Part shown: piece by piece, positions 24,801-33,411 of the stretch | How positions within the stretch are numbered: the stretch's first letter is position 1 | How the letters are laid out: the number at the start of each line of letters is the position of its first letter | Source: Streptomyces tanashiensis | Lineage (GTDB): Bacteria; Actinomycetota; Actinomycetes; Streptomycetales; Streptomycetaceae | Reading direction: 5' to 3' | DNA length: 64,000 bases | Assembly: GCF_014648895.1 (NCBI RefSeq) | Contig: NZ_BMRZ01000008.1 | Coordinates: 248,001-312,000 of the forward strand | Made by a program: the position numbers and the translations under genes | The notes under the pieces: model-generated | What the model saw: only the letters and a program-made list of their open reading frames with translations | What the model was told of the DNA's origin: nothing | The model's database searches: none

Positions 24801-25436
24801 TCAGCCGGTGACGATCCCGGTGACGAGGTTGATGGTGGTGGCCAGGATGCTGGCCCCGAAGACGTACGACAGCACGCAGTGCCGCAGGACCACCGACCTG
24901 ACCGTGGGGCTGGACACGTTCGTGTCGGAGACCTGGTAGGTCATGCCGAGGTTGAAGCTGAAGTAGAGGAAGTCGCTGTACTTCGGCGGCAGCGGGGAGT
25001 TGAAGTCGATCCCGCCGCCGGGCTTCAGGGCGTAGTAGAGGTACGCGTACCGGGCGGCGTACGTGAGGTGGAGCGCCGCCCAGGCCATGAAGACGCCGCA
25101 GAGCGCGGTCGCGGCGGCCGCGTGGCTCAGGTCGGTGTTGCCGACCAGGAGCAGCACGACGATGGCGACGAGCCCGCACAGGGAGGCCGAGACGACGAGG
25201 AGTTCCTCGACGACGGGCCGGAACTCCTCGCGCCGGACGTTCCGGTGGGTCGTGGCGGCGTCCATGGGCCACAGCACGAGCCAGCCGGTGATGACGAAGA
25301 GGGTCTCGGCCGTGGCGATGCCCGCGAGGACGCCCAGGGGCACGTCGGTCGCGGCGGCGACGGCCGCGCCGGTCGCCGCGCCGACGAGCGCGGCCCCGGC
25401 GAGCCGGGGCACGGCGCCGAGGAGGCGTGGGTCCAC
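24801..25436 (-). CDS. DUF1345 integral membrane protein
   Basis: The 211-aa protein has about five hydrophobic segments and the family-typical HLTYAARYAYLYY and DFLYFSFNLGMTYQVSD motifs of DUF1345. It starts at a GTG 3 bp after the encapsulin stop codon, so it is the third gene of the DyP-encapsulin operon. The function of DUF1345 is not known. Its operon position hints at a link with the nanocompartment or with the membrane side of peroxide or iron handling, but the sequence alone does not show this. Confidence 0.87.
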   Translation of the reverse strand: MDPRLLGAVPRLAGAALVGAATGAAVAAATDVPLGVLAGIATAETLFVITGWLVLWPMDAATTHRNVRREEFRPVVEELLVVSASLCGLVAIVVLLLVGNTDLSHAAAATALCGVFMAWAALHLTYAARYAYLYYALKPGGGIDFNSPLPPKYSDFLYFSFNLGMTYQVSDTNVSSPTVRSVVLRHCVLSYVFGASILATTINLVTGIVTG

Positions 25437-25439
25437 GGC

Positions 25440-26255
25440 TCAGGGCTCCAGGACGACGACTGCCTCGTCGGTGTAGGTCAGGAAGGTCAGGGTCTCCTGG
25501 AGGTAGAGCTCGACGCTGGTCGCGTCGTGCGAGGTGTAGCCGACCGCCACGTCCTGGCCGATGCGCAGTTCGAAGTCGCCTCCCCGGGTGGAGAGGACGA
25601 AGCCGCCGTCGAGGGCGGGCGCCCAGATCGGGGAGCCGTCGAGCATCCGGGCGAGGTGGGCGGCGATGGGGTAGCCGTGGTCGGAGGTCTCGCTCACCGC
25701 CCGGTACTGGTCGGCGCCGAGCAGCAGCGCGTACGGACCGTCGACGCCGGCGAGCCGCAGGGAGGTGAGGGCCCTGCTGACGGCGTCGGGGTAGTCGCGG
25801 GGCTCGGCGGGCAGCCGCAGCACCGGGTTCGAGGTGCGGGCGCGCAGCCCTTCGACGCCCGCCGCCCCGTACCCGTCGAAGACCGTGCGGTCCTCGACGA
25901 AGGCCAGTGCGCGGGCCGCGTCCTTGACGGGCTGCCAGTCGGAGTCCTTCGAGCCGCGCTCGACGTCGTCGACGGCGGCCCGGTCGACGGTGAACGGCAC
26001 CCGGAGTTCGACGAGGGGACGCGCCTCGCGCAGCCGCGCCGTGACGCCGGGCGAGGGCGGGGCGAGGTCGGAGAGGTGGCCGGTGCCGACGGCGGACAGC
26101 TCCGGGCCGGCCGGGCCGGGGACGTCGACGACGCGGCGGCCCGCGACGTTGCGGCGGAAGGTGCGGCGGGCCTCCTCCTCGATCTCGGCCCACGCGGCCG
26201 CGGTGATCGGGGCGAGTTCGCGGTGGAGGTTGCTGGTGGTCTCGGGGGACGTCAT
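25440..26255 (-). CDS. Encapsulin nanocompartment shell protein (family 1)
   Basis: The 271-aa protein has the HK97-fold encapsulin signature: N-terminal HRELAPITAAAWAEIEEEARRTFRRNVAGRRVVDV, VDDVERGSKDSDWQPVKDAAR, and the C-terminal IGQDVAVGYTSHDATSVELYLQETLTF. Its length is usual for T=1 family 1 shells. Its ATG overlaps the DyP stop codon by 4 bp (ATGA), so shell and cargo are coupled. The shell should package the DyP peroxidase through that protein's C-terminal targeting peptide. Confidence 0.95.
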   Translation of the reverse strand: MTSPETTSNLHRELAPITAAAWAEIEEEARRTFRRNVAGRRVVDVPGPAGPELSAVGTGHLSDLAPPSPGVTARLREARPLVELRVPFTVDRAAVDDVERGSKDSDWQPVKDAARALAFVEDRTVFDGYGAAGVEGLRARTSNPVLRLPAEPRDYPDAVSRALTSLRLAGVDGPYALLLGADQYRAVSETSDHGYPIAAHLARMLDGSPIWAPALDGGFVLSTRGGDFELRIGQDVAVGYTSHDATSVELYLQETLTFLTYTDEAVVVLEP

Positions 26256-27241
26256 GGGGCGTGGACTCCTTTCAGGCTGCCGATGCCCAGGGACTCCCCC
26301 GGGACGGCGGCGGCCGAGGGGGCGGGGAGGTCGTCGAGGAGGCCGGCGCTCGGCACGAAGAACAGGCCGCCGGTCATGGCCCGGGAGAAGTCGAGGATGC
26401 GGTCCGTGTTCCCGGGCGGGTCGCCGAGGAACATGTTGCGGAGCATCCGCTCGGTCACGGCGGGCGTCCGCGCGTAGCCGGCGAAGTAGGTGCCGAACTC
26501 GCCGCTGCCGGCCTGGCCGAACGGCATGTTCGCGCGGAAGATCTGCTGCTGCACGCCGTCCTCGTCGGTGACCGTGTTCAGGGCGACGTGCGAGTCCGCG
26601 GGCTTGGCGTCGTCGGACAGTTCGATGTTGGACCCTTTGCCGCGCCCGATGACGTGCTCCTGCTGTTCGACGGTGAGCGCGTCCCAGGCCGCCATGTCGT
26701 GCACGTACTTCTGGACGATCACGTAGCTGCCGCCCCGGAAGTCCGGGTCCTCGTCGCCGATGTGGACCGCGCCGGCGGCCGTCACGCCCTCGGGGTTCTC
26801 GCTGCCGTCGACGAAACCGAGCAGGTCGCGGTCGTCGAAGTACGCGAAGCCGTGCACCTCGTCGACGACGGTCACGGCGGCACCGAGGGCGGCGACGATG
26901 TGCCGGGCCAGTTCGAAGCAGAGGTCCAGGCGCCGGGCCCGCAGATGGAGGAGGAGGTCGCCGGGGGTGGCCGGCGCGCGGTGGCGGGGGCCCCGCAGGG
27001 GCGGGAAACCGTGCAGCTCGCGGGGGCGGGGACCCCCGACGAGCCGGTCCCAGCCGTCGGAGCCGATGCCCACGACGCAGCTGAGGTGCGCGTCGGGCGC
27101 ACGGAACGCCACCGAACGGGTCAGTCCCGTCACGTTCCGGAGCGCCTCCCGCACCGCGGTCTCACCGCCCGGGTTGACGGTGGCCACCAGGAAGACGGCC
27201 GCCCGGGCGGGCGGGGCGACGACGGGCTGGGGTACGGCCAT
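26252..27241 (-). CDS. Dye-decolourising (DyP-type) haem peroxidase with encapsulin cargo peptide
   Basis: The 329-aa protein has the DyP signature GFVDGSENP (GxxDG loop with catalytic Asp), the proximal-haem-ligand region DSHVALN, and RANMPFGQAGSGEFGTYFAGY. The last residues, SLGIGSLKGVHAP, match the LxIGSLKG cargo-loading peptide that docks family 1 cargo inside encapsulin. It has no signal peptide, consistent with packaging in the cytoplasm. It is the first gene of a DyP-encapsulin-DUF1345 operon and overlaps the encapsulin start by 4 bp. DyPs use peroxide to oxidise aromatic or dye substrates; the native substrate is not known. Confidence 0.95.
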   Translation of the reverse strand: MAVPQPVVAPPARAAVFLVATVNPGGETAVREALRNVTGLTRSVAFRAPDAHLSCVVGIGSDGWDRLVGGPRPRELHGFPPLRGPRHRAPATPGDLLLHLRARRLDLCFELARHIVAALGAAVTVVDEVHGFAYFDDRDLLGFVDGSENPEGVTAAGAVHIGDEDPDFRGGSYVIVQKYVHDMAAWDALTVEQQEHVIGRGKGSNIELSDDAKPADSHVALNTVTDEDGVQQQIFRANMPFGQAGSGEFGTYFAGYARTPAVTERMLRNMFLGDPPGNTDRILDFSRAMTGGLFFVPSAGLLDDLPAPSAAAVPGESLGIGSLKGVHAP

Positions 27242-27436
27242 GACGCTCCCACGAAAGACGACAAGTACGGAGGAAACAGACAGCGCCAGCGTAGGGGCCC
27301 ATGATCCGGTACGCAGCACGGCGCGGGCGCCCGTCCGCGTTGAGTGGCAGGCCCCCAGCACCGGGCATAGCCTGCCCGAAGGGGTCCTTTTGTCCCACCA
27401 TGCCCATGCGTCCGCAGGGCGAGAGGGTGAAGCGCC

Positions 27437-29767
27437 TTGAGCACCGACCAGGACGAGAGCATCGACCAGGACGAGCGGGAACCCCACGAACCCCGGGTGG
27501 GTCCGACCCCCGAGGGCGAGCCGGAGTTCCATCCGTACCACCACCCGGCCGCGGGCTGGGGCGCCGCGAAGAGCGTGACGAACTTCCTCGTGCGCGAGGG
27601 CGCGCTGGTCGACGGACCGCGCGCGATCATGCGGATGAACCACGAGAACACCGGTTTCGACTGTCCCGGCTGCGCCTGGCCCGACGACACCAAGGGTCTC
27701 CACCTGGACATCTGCGAGAACGGCATCAAGCACGTCACCTGGGAGATGACCCGCAAGCGGGTCGGGAGCGAGTTCTTCGCCGCCCACTCCGTGACCGAGC
27801 TCGCCGGATGGAGCGACTACGACCTGGAGAACGAGGGCCGCCTCACCGAACCGATGGTCTACGACCCGGAGTCGGACCACTACGTCCCTATCAGCTGGAA
27901 GGACGCCTTCTCGCTCGTCGGCCGCACCCTGCGCGGCCTGGCGGACCCGAACCAGGCCGCGTACTACACCTCCGGCCGGCTCGGCAACGAGGCCACCTTC
28001 CTCTACCAGCTGATGGCCCGCGAGCTGGGCACGAACAACCTGCCCGACTGCTCCAACATGTGCCACGAGGCCAGCGGCCGCGCTCTGCAGGCCTCCCTGG
28101 GCACCGGCAAGGGCACCGTCGACCTCCAGGACTGGGAGACCGCCGACGCGCTGTTCATCTTCGGCGTCAACGCCGCCTCGAACGCGCCCCGGATGCTCAC
28201 GGCCCTGGCCGAGGCCTACCACCGCGGCGCACAGATCGTGCACGTCAACCCGCTCGTCGAGGCCGCCGCCACCCGCACCATCGTCCCGCACGACTTCACC
28301 GACATGGCCCTCTTCAAGACGACGAGGACCAGCACGCTCAACCTCCAGCCGCGCATCGGCGGCGACATGGCGCTGCTGCGCGGCATGGCCAAGGCGATCC
28401 TGGAGCAGTCGCCGACCGATCCGAAGGCCCTGGACCGGGAGTTCATCGAGCGGCACACCTCCGGCTTCGAGGAGTACCGCGCCCTGTGCGAGGCCACACC
28501 GTGGGAGGAACTCGAACGGCAGTCCGGGCTGAGCCGCGCGGACATCCTGAAGGCGGCCCGCGTGTACGGCGAGGCCGACCGCTCCATCGTCAGCTGGTGT
28601 CTCGGCATCACCCAGCACGAGCACGGCGTCGACACCGTACGGGAGATCGTCAACCTGCTGCTGCTCCGAGGCAACCTCGGCCGGGAGGGCGCCGGCCCCT
28701 CCCCCGTCCGCGGCCACAGCAACGTCCAGGGCAACCGCACCTGCGGCATCGACCACCGCCCGGCCGAGGAGTTCCTGGACCGGCTCGCCGAGGCCTGCGA
28801 GATCGAACCGCCCCGGGCCCACGGCAAGGACACCGTCGCGAGCATCAAGGCGATGCACGACGGCGAGATCAAGGTCTTCATCGGCATGGGCGGCAACTTC
28901 GCGCTCGCGGCCCCCGACACCCCGTACACCTACGCGGCGCTGCGCAACTGCGAGCTCACCGTCCAGGTCAGCACCAAGCTGAACCGCAGCCACCTCGTCC
29001 ACGGCCGGCAGGCCCTCATCCTCCCCTGCCTCGGCCGGACCGAGAAGGACCACCAGCGCAAGGGGGTCCAGAGCACCTCCGTCGAGGACTCGATGAGCAT
29101 GGTGCACCTGTCCATCGGCATGAAGAAGCCCGCCTCGCCGCACCTGCTCTCCGAGCCGGCCATCGTCGCCGGCATGGCGCGCGCCGCGCTGCCCGACAGC
29201 GCCACGCCCTGGGAGTGGTACATCGAGGACTACGACCGCATTCGGGACACCATGGCCCGGGCGCTCGACGGCTTCGAGGACTTCAACCGGCGCGTCCGGC
29301 TGCCGCTCGGCTTCCGCATCAAGCAGCCCGCCCGCGAACTGGTCTTCCTCACCCCGTCCGGGCGCGCCGAGTTCTCCAGCGCCGAGCTGCCCGACGTGGT
29401 GCCCGCCCCCGGCACCCTGGCACTGGGCACCATGCGCTCCCACGACCAGTGGAACACCACCATCTACTCCGACAACGACCGCTACCGGGGCATCAAGAAC
29501 CTCCGCACGCTGGTCTTCATGAACCGGGCGGACATGCGCGAGCGCGGGATCGCCGACATGGGCGCCGTCGACATCACGAGCACCGCCAAGGACGGCAGCC
29601 GGCGGCACCTGAAGGGCTACCTCGCCGTCCCGTACGACATCCCGCGCGGCTGCGCGGCCGGCTACATGCCGGAGATGAACGTGCTGTGCGCCCTGGGCGA
29701 CTACAGCACCCAGAGCGATCAGCCGATCATGAAGCACGTCAAGGTGACGATCGCGCCCGCCTCCTGA
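27437..29767 (+). CDS. FdhF/YdeP-family molybdopterin oxidoreductase, copy 1
   Basis: The 776-aa protein belongs to the molybdopterin oxidoreductase superfamily, in the formate-dehydrogenase-H-like YdeP group. It has DCPGCAWPDD (Cys-x2-Cys of an iron-sulfur site) near residue 75, and Cys209 in NMCHEASG at the position of the metal-binding SeCys/Cys of formate dehydrogenases. Other landmarks are GRGHSNVQ-like RGHSNVQGNRT and the C-terminal MoCo-binding segment SHDQWNTTIYSDNDRYRGI. The substrate is unclear, since YdeP members need not oxidise formate. It starts at a TTG after GAGAGGG. It is paralogous to the 34629-36965 gene, and its cofactor genes lie between the two. Confidence 0.9.
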   Translation: MSTDQDESIDQDEREPHEPRVGPTPEGEPEFHPYHHPAAGWGAAKSVTNFLVREGALVDGPRAIMRMNHENTGFDCPGCAWPDDTKGLHLDICENGIKHVTWEMTRKRVGSEFFAAHSVTELAGWSDYDLENEGRLTEPMVYDPESDHYVPISWKDAFSLVGRTLRGLADPNQAAYYTSGRLGNEATFLYQLMARELGTNNLPDCSNMCHEASGRALQASLGTGKGTVDLQDWETADALFIFGVNAASNAPRMLTALAEAYHRGAQIVHVNPLVEAAATRTIVPHDFTDMALFKTTRTSTLNLQPRIGGDMALLRGMAKAILEQSPTDPKALDREFIERHTSGFEEYRALCEATPWEELERQSGLSRADILKAARVYGEADRSIVSWCLGITQHEHGVDTVREIVNLLLLRGNLGREGAGPSPVRGHSNVQGNRTCGIDHRPAEEFLDRLAEACEIEPPRAHGKDTVASIKAMHDGEIKVFIGMGGNFALAAPDTPYTYAALRNCELTVQVSTKLNRSHLVHGRQALILPCLGRTEKDHQRKGVQSTSVEDSMSMVHLSIGMKKPASPHLLSEPAIVAGMARAALPDSATPWEWYIEDYDRIRDTMARALDGFEDFNRRVRLPLGFRIKQPARELVFLTPSGRAEFSSAELPDVVPAPGTLALGTMRSHDQWNTTIYSDNDRYRGIKNLRTLVFMNRADMRERGIADMGAVDITSTAKDGSRRHLKGYLAVPYDIPRGCAAGYMPEMNVLCALGDYSTQSDQPIMKHVKVTIAPAS

Positions 29768-29774
29768 CGCCCCG

Positions 29775-31649
29775 TCACCCCCGGCGGACCAGCCGGTCCA
29801 GGAGGAGGTACGCGCGACGCTCCGCGGCGGCGAGCTCGGTGGGGTCGATCTCCGCCGGCCACAGCTCGCCCGCCGCGGCGTCGTCCGCCTCCCGCAGCTC
29901 CACCGCGGCCGCCGCGAGGCGCGTCTGCACGAGCGGGAACGACCGCGGGTCGCCCTCCTCCAGGGCCCGCTCGGCCCGCTCCGAGGCCGCCGTGCAGGCG
30001 GCCAGCGCGCGCTCCGCCCGTACCGCCGCCCGGTCGTGGACCACCAGCAGGGCGCAGCCGAGCGCGACGGCGACGCCGAGCACGCTGCTCAGCGCCCGGT
30101 CCTGCACGAGGGACCCGGCCGGCGAGGGTGCGGCCAGGTCGGTCATGAGCAGCGCCAGCGGGGTGAGGAAGACGACGCCGAGGCCGTAGTTGCGTGCCAC
30201 GACGTACTCCAGGAGGAACTCGAACAGCACGATCACGAGCACGAGTTCCACCGGCTCGGGCTCCAGGGCGAGGACGCCGAGGGCGAGCAGGAGGCCCGCG
30301 ACCGTGCCGAGGGTGCGCTGGACGGCCCGCTGGGCCGCCGTCCGCACGTTGATCGAGTGGAGGACGGCGGCGGCGGAGATCGCCGCCCAGTAGCCGTGCC
30401 CGAGGCCCAGGAGGAGGGCCGCCCCGCCCGCGAGACCGGTGCCGAGGACCATGCGCAGGGCGGGCACGAGGAGCACCGCCGCCCGGCCGTGGGCCGGTCC
30501 CGTCACGAGGGCGGCGGCCCGGAGTTCGGCGGCGCGCAGGGTGGTCGGGCCGGCCCGGACGGGGCCGGGTCCTCCGGATCCTGTTCCTGTTCCTGCTCCT
30601 GCTCCTGCTCCGGGCTCGGGGCGGGCGAGCATGCCGGCCTGGGCGATCAGGACGGGGAGCGCCAGTTCGGGCAGGAGCCGCGGGGCCCGCCGGCGGCGGC
30701 TGACGAGCAGCCGCACCTGGCGGCGCAGGGTGCGGGCCAGACCGGTCGGGTCGTTCGGCGGGCGGCGGGCAGAACCGACGAGCAGCGACCAGGAGAGGTC
30801 GGTGAGGCGGACACAGGTGTCGCCCCGGCCGCGCCACTCGGCGCCCGAAGGGGGCAGGACGCCGAGCGTGCGGTACGCCTGGAGCACGGCGGCGGTCGCC
30901 CGGTGCCGTACGGGCCTGGCACCGTCGCCCGGACCACCGGCACCGCCCGGACCGGTACCACCGGGACCGGTACCGCCGGGACTCGTCCGGGTCGCGCCGC
31001 CCGGCCCCGTCCCGGTCGCGTCCCACAGGTCCGCGAGTTCGCGCAGGGCGGCGGCGACGGCGAGCCGCTGCGGACGGTCCGGGTGCACGAGCCGGCCCGC
31101 CACCGCGAGGACCCAGGCGACGGCCGCACCGCACGCGGCCAGACCGGCCTGGGGCAGGACGTCGGAGGGGGTGGAGGCGCCGTTGGCCGCCACCGCGAAG
31201 GAGAAGAGCAGCAGCACGGCGCCGAGGCCGCCGAGCCGGGCCGCGTCGCAGGCGAACTTCGCGAGGCCCGCCACCAGCGCGGTGGCCACGACCGTGAGGG
31301 CGGCGCCCGCTCCCCCGTTCCGTGGCTGGGCCCAGGCGGCGAGCGCCGCGCCGCAGCCCACGCACGCGGTCATCGCGACGGCGACGACGGCGAGCACACG
31401 GGCCCGGCGCGCGTAGGGCAGGTTGCGGCCGAACGTGGTGGTGAAGGAGCCCAGCATCGCGTAGACGGCCTGGTCGGCCCGCCCGGCGAGCGCCATCGGC
31501 AGCGCGGGCAGCGCCATGGCGAGGGCGGCGCGCAGGGCGAAGGAGAGGGCGCCGTCCACGCTCTGCAGGGCGAGCGCGCCCCTCGGGGAGAGCGCGCGCC
31601 CCAGGCGGGCGGCCGCGCGCCGCGGGCCGGTCAGCACGCGCCGACCCAC
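29775..31649 (-). CDS. FUSC-type integral membrane protein (aromatic-acid-exporter-like)
   Basis: The 624-aa protein has two groups of hydrophobic segments: about five at residues 30-190 and five near 400-520 (VPALRMVLGTGLAGGAALLLGLGHGYWAAISAAAVL, then TVAGLLLALGVLAL). A long polar stretch separates them. This layout is that of FUSC/ArAE exporters. The polar stretch is low in complexity (GGTGPGGTGPGG and GAGAGTGTGSGG). The GTG start overlaps the end of moaE by 19 bp, so it sits at the 3' end of the Moco gene run. The exported compound is unknown. Confidence 0.82.
   Translation of the reverse strand: MGRRVLTGPRRAAARLGRALSPRGALALQSVDGALSFALRAALAMALPALPMALAGRADQAVYAMLGSFTTTFGRNLPYARRARVLAVVAVAMTACVGCGAALAAWAQPRNGGAGAALTVVATALVAGLAKFACDAARLGGLGAVLLLFSFAVAANGASTPSDVLPQAGLAACGAAVAWVLAVAGRLVHPDRPQRLAVAAALRELADLWDATGTGPGGATRTSPGGTGPGGTGPGGAGGPGDGARPVRHRATAAVLQAYRTLGVLPPSGAEWRGRGDTCVRLTDLSWSLLVGSARRPPNDPTGLARTLRRQVRLLVSRRRRAPRLLPELALPVLIAQAGMLARPEPGAGAGAGTGTGSGGPGPVRAGPTTLRAAELRAAALVTGPAHGRAAVLLVPALRMVLGTGLAGGAALLLGLGHGYWAAISAAAVLHSINVRTAAQRAVQRTLGTVAGLLLALGVLALEPEPVELVLVIVLFEFLLEYVVARNYGLGVVFLTPLALLMTDLAAPSPAGSLVQDRALSSVLGVAVALGCALLVVHDRAAVRAERALAACTAASERAERALEEGDPRSFPLVQTRLAAAAVELREADDAAAGELWPAEIDPTELAAAERRAYLLLDRLVRRG
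30580..30609. repeat. Hexanucleotide microsatellite inside the FUSC gene
   Basis: Five tandem copies of CCTG[T/C]T run from 30580, in frame with the FUSC gene on the opposite strand, where they encode repeated Ala-Gly/Thr-Gly. Slippage would change the length of the loop between the two membrane halves by two residues at a time without a frameshift. Confidence 0.75.
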
Positions 31650-32074
31650 TCCTCGGCACCGTCCGTGAAGACCTGGTGCTTCCAGATCGGCACCTGGTGC
31701 TTCAGGTCGTCGACGAGCCGCTCGCAGGCGGCGAAGGCCTCCGCACGGTGCGGGCAGGAGACGGCCGCGACGACGGCGACCTCGCCCACGGCGAGCAGGC
31801 CGGTGCGGTGGACGGCGGCGAGGGCGCGGACGGGGAAGTCGGCGGCGACCTTCTCGGCGACGCGGCGCAGCTCGGCCTCGGCGCCGGGGTGGGCGCTGTA
31901 CCCCAGGGAGGTCACCGGCCGCCCGCCGTCGTGGTCGCGGACGGTGCCGACGAAGAGGGCGGTGCCGCCCGCGGCGTCGTCGCCCACGGCCGCGTACACC
32001 TCGTCGAGGGAGAGCGGGGTGTCGCGTACGGCGAGGAGCCGGACCGGGTCGGCGGGGTCGGGGCTGTGCGTCAT
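31631..32074 (-). CDS. moaE: Molybdopterin synthase catalytic subunit MoaE
   Basis: The 147-aa protein has the MoaE core: GGTALFVGTVRDHDGGRPVTSLGYSAHPGAE, AAVHRTGLLAVGEVAVVAAVSCPHRAEAF and the active-site lysines in LKHQVPIWKHQVF. MoaE transfers sulfur from MoaD thiocarboxylate to cyclic pyranopterin. The partner gene moaD is not in this window and must lie elsewhere. It is co-directional with moeA and moaA, with repeats between moaE and moeA. Confidence 0.95.
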   Translation of the reverse strand: MTHSPDPADPVRLLAVRDTPLSLDEVYAAVGDDAAGGTALFVGTVRDHDGGRPVTSLGYSAHPGAEAELRRVAEKVAADFPVRALAAVHRTGLLAVGEVAVVAAVSCPHRAEAFAACERLVDDLKHQVPIWKHQVFTDGAEEWVGAC

Positions 32075-32091
32075 GGTGCGGGTCCTGACGG

Positions 32092-32148
32092 GGTCGGGGC
32101 GGGATCGTGAGGGAGCAGGGGGTGGTCGGGGCGGGATCGTGAGGGAGC
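32092..32148. repeat. Two exact 25-bp direct repeats between moeA and moaE
   Basis: Exact copies at 32092-32116 and 32124-32148 begin GGTCGGGGCGGG and end GAGGGAGC, 32 bp apart. They occupy most of the 88-bp gap between moaE (start 32074) and moeA (stop 32163). No hairpin or gene is evident in them. Confidence 0.85.
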
Positions 32149-32162
32149 GGGAGGTACGGAGC

Positions 32163-33407
32163 TCAGCCGGCGGACAGGGGCAGGACCTCCACGGTCGCCC
32201 CGGCGTCCACGCCGCCGGGCGGGACCACGGCGAGGCCGTCGGCGCACGCGAGCCCCCGCAGCATCGCCGGTCCGTCGAACGGGAGCGGCCGCGCTCCCCG
32301 GTCCGTGCGTCGTACGGGAAGCAGCCGGGTGTCCCGCGGGTGCCCGGGCAGCGCGGCGGCCGCGGCGGTTCGGAGCGGTTCGGCGTCCGCGTGCCCGCCG
32401 AGGCGTCGCAGCAGCGGTACGGCGAGGGTGACCGTGCCGGCGACGGCGGCCAGCGGGTTGCCGGGCAGGCCCACCAGGAGGCGGGGCCTGCCGTCGGCGG
32501 CGGGCGGCAGCTCGGCGAGGAGCATCGGGTGGCCGGGCCGTACCGCGACGGAGTCGACGAGCAGCCGGGCGCCCGTCGCGGCGAGGGCGTCGTGCAGGAA
32601 GTCCACCGGTCCGGCGGCGGTGCTGCCGGTGGTGAGCACGACGTCGGCGGTGGAGTCCCGGAGGGCCGCGCGCAGCGGGGCCGGGTCGTCGGGGATCCGA
32701 CGGTGGCCGACGAGCTCCGCGCCTCTGTCGCGCAGCCACGGCGCGAGCAGCGGGCCGAGGGCGTCCCTGACCCGGCCGTGCCGGGGCGGGCCGGAATCCA
32801 GCAACTCGTCGCCGAGGACGAGGAGTTCCACGGTGGGCCTGCGGTGCACGGCGAGCCGGTCGTACCCGGCCGCGGCCGCGAGGCCGAGGACCCGCGCGGT
32901 CACGGTCGTACCGGCGGGCAGCAGGACGTCGTCCGTCCGGCACTCCTGTCCCCTCGGCCGGATGTCCCGCCCGGGCACGGCCGTCCCGGCCGGGTGCTCG
33001 CTCAGGAGGCCGGTCGCCTCCTCGATCTCCCCGTGCTCCCGCCGGAGCACCGCGCTCGCCCCCGCCGGGACGGGGGCGCCGGTGGCGATGCGCACGGCGG
33101 TGCCGGCGCCGAGCGGTCCGGGCTCCTCGCCCGCACGCACGCCCCCCGCGCGCGGCCGCCACGGTCCGGGGCCCGCCACGGCCCAGCCGTCCATCGCAGA
33201 GGTGTCGAAGGGCGGCAGATCGGTGAGCGCCCTCAGCGGCGCCGCGAGGGCGTGCCCGAGGGCCTCGGCGAGGCCTCGGGTGACGGCGGGCAGCGGCGGC
33301 CCGGCGCTGTCGCGGGCCAGTTCCCCGGCCCGCTCCCAGTCGACGGCGGGAAGTGCCGGGTCGCCGCGCTCCGGGGTCGTCGTGCGGCTCATGGGCGACG
33401 TGCTCAT
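32163..33407 (-). CDS. moeA: Molybdopterin molybdenumtransferase MoeA
   Basis: The 414-aa protein carries MoeA landmarks: LPPFDTSAMDGWAV (substrate loop), VRIATGAPVPAGASAV, VLTTGSTAAGPVDF and LLVGLPGNPLAAVAG. MoeA inserts molybdate into adenylylated molybdopterin. GGAGG at 33416-33420 lies 8 bp before the ATG and overlaps the 3' end of moaA, which indicates coupled translation. A second in-frame ATG 15 bp in is possible but less well placed. Confidence 0.96.
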   Translation of the reverse strand: MSTSPMSRTTTPERGDPALPAVDWERAGELARDSAGPPLPAVTRGLAEALGHALAAPLRALTDLPPFDTSAMDGWAVAGPGPWRPRAGGVRAGEEPGPLGAGTAVRIATGAPVPAGASAVLRREHGEIEEATGLLSEHPAGTAVPGRDIRPRGQECRTDDVLLPAGTTVTARVLGLAAAAGYDRLAVHRRPTVELLVLGDELLDSGPPRHGRVRDALGPLLAPWLRDRGAELVGHRRIPDDPAPLRAALRDSTADVVLTTGSTAAGPVDFLHDALAATGARLLVDSVAVRPGHPMLLAELPPAADGRPRLLVGLPGNPLAAVAGTVTLAVPLLRRLGGHADAEPLRTAAAAALPGHPRDTRLLPVRRTDRGARPLPFDGPAMLRGLACADGLAVVPPGGVDAGATVEVLPLSAG

Positions 33408-33411
33408 CCGC

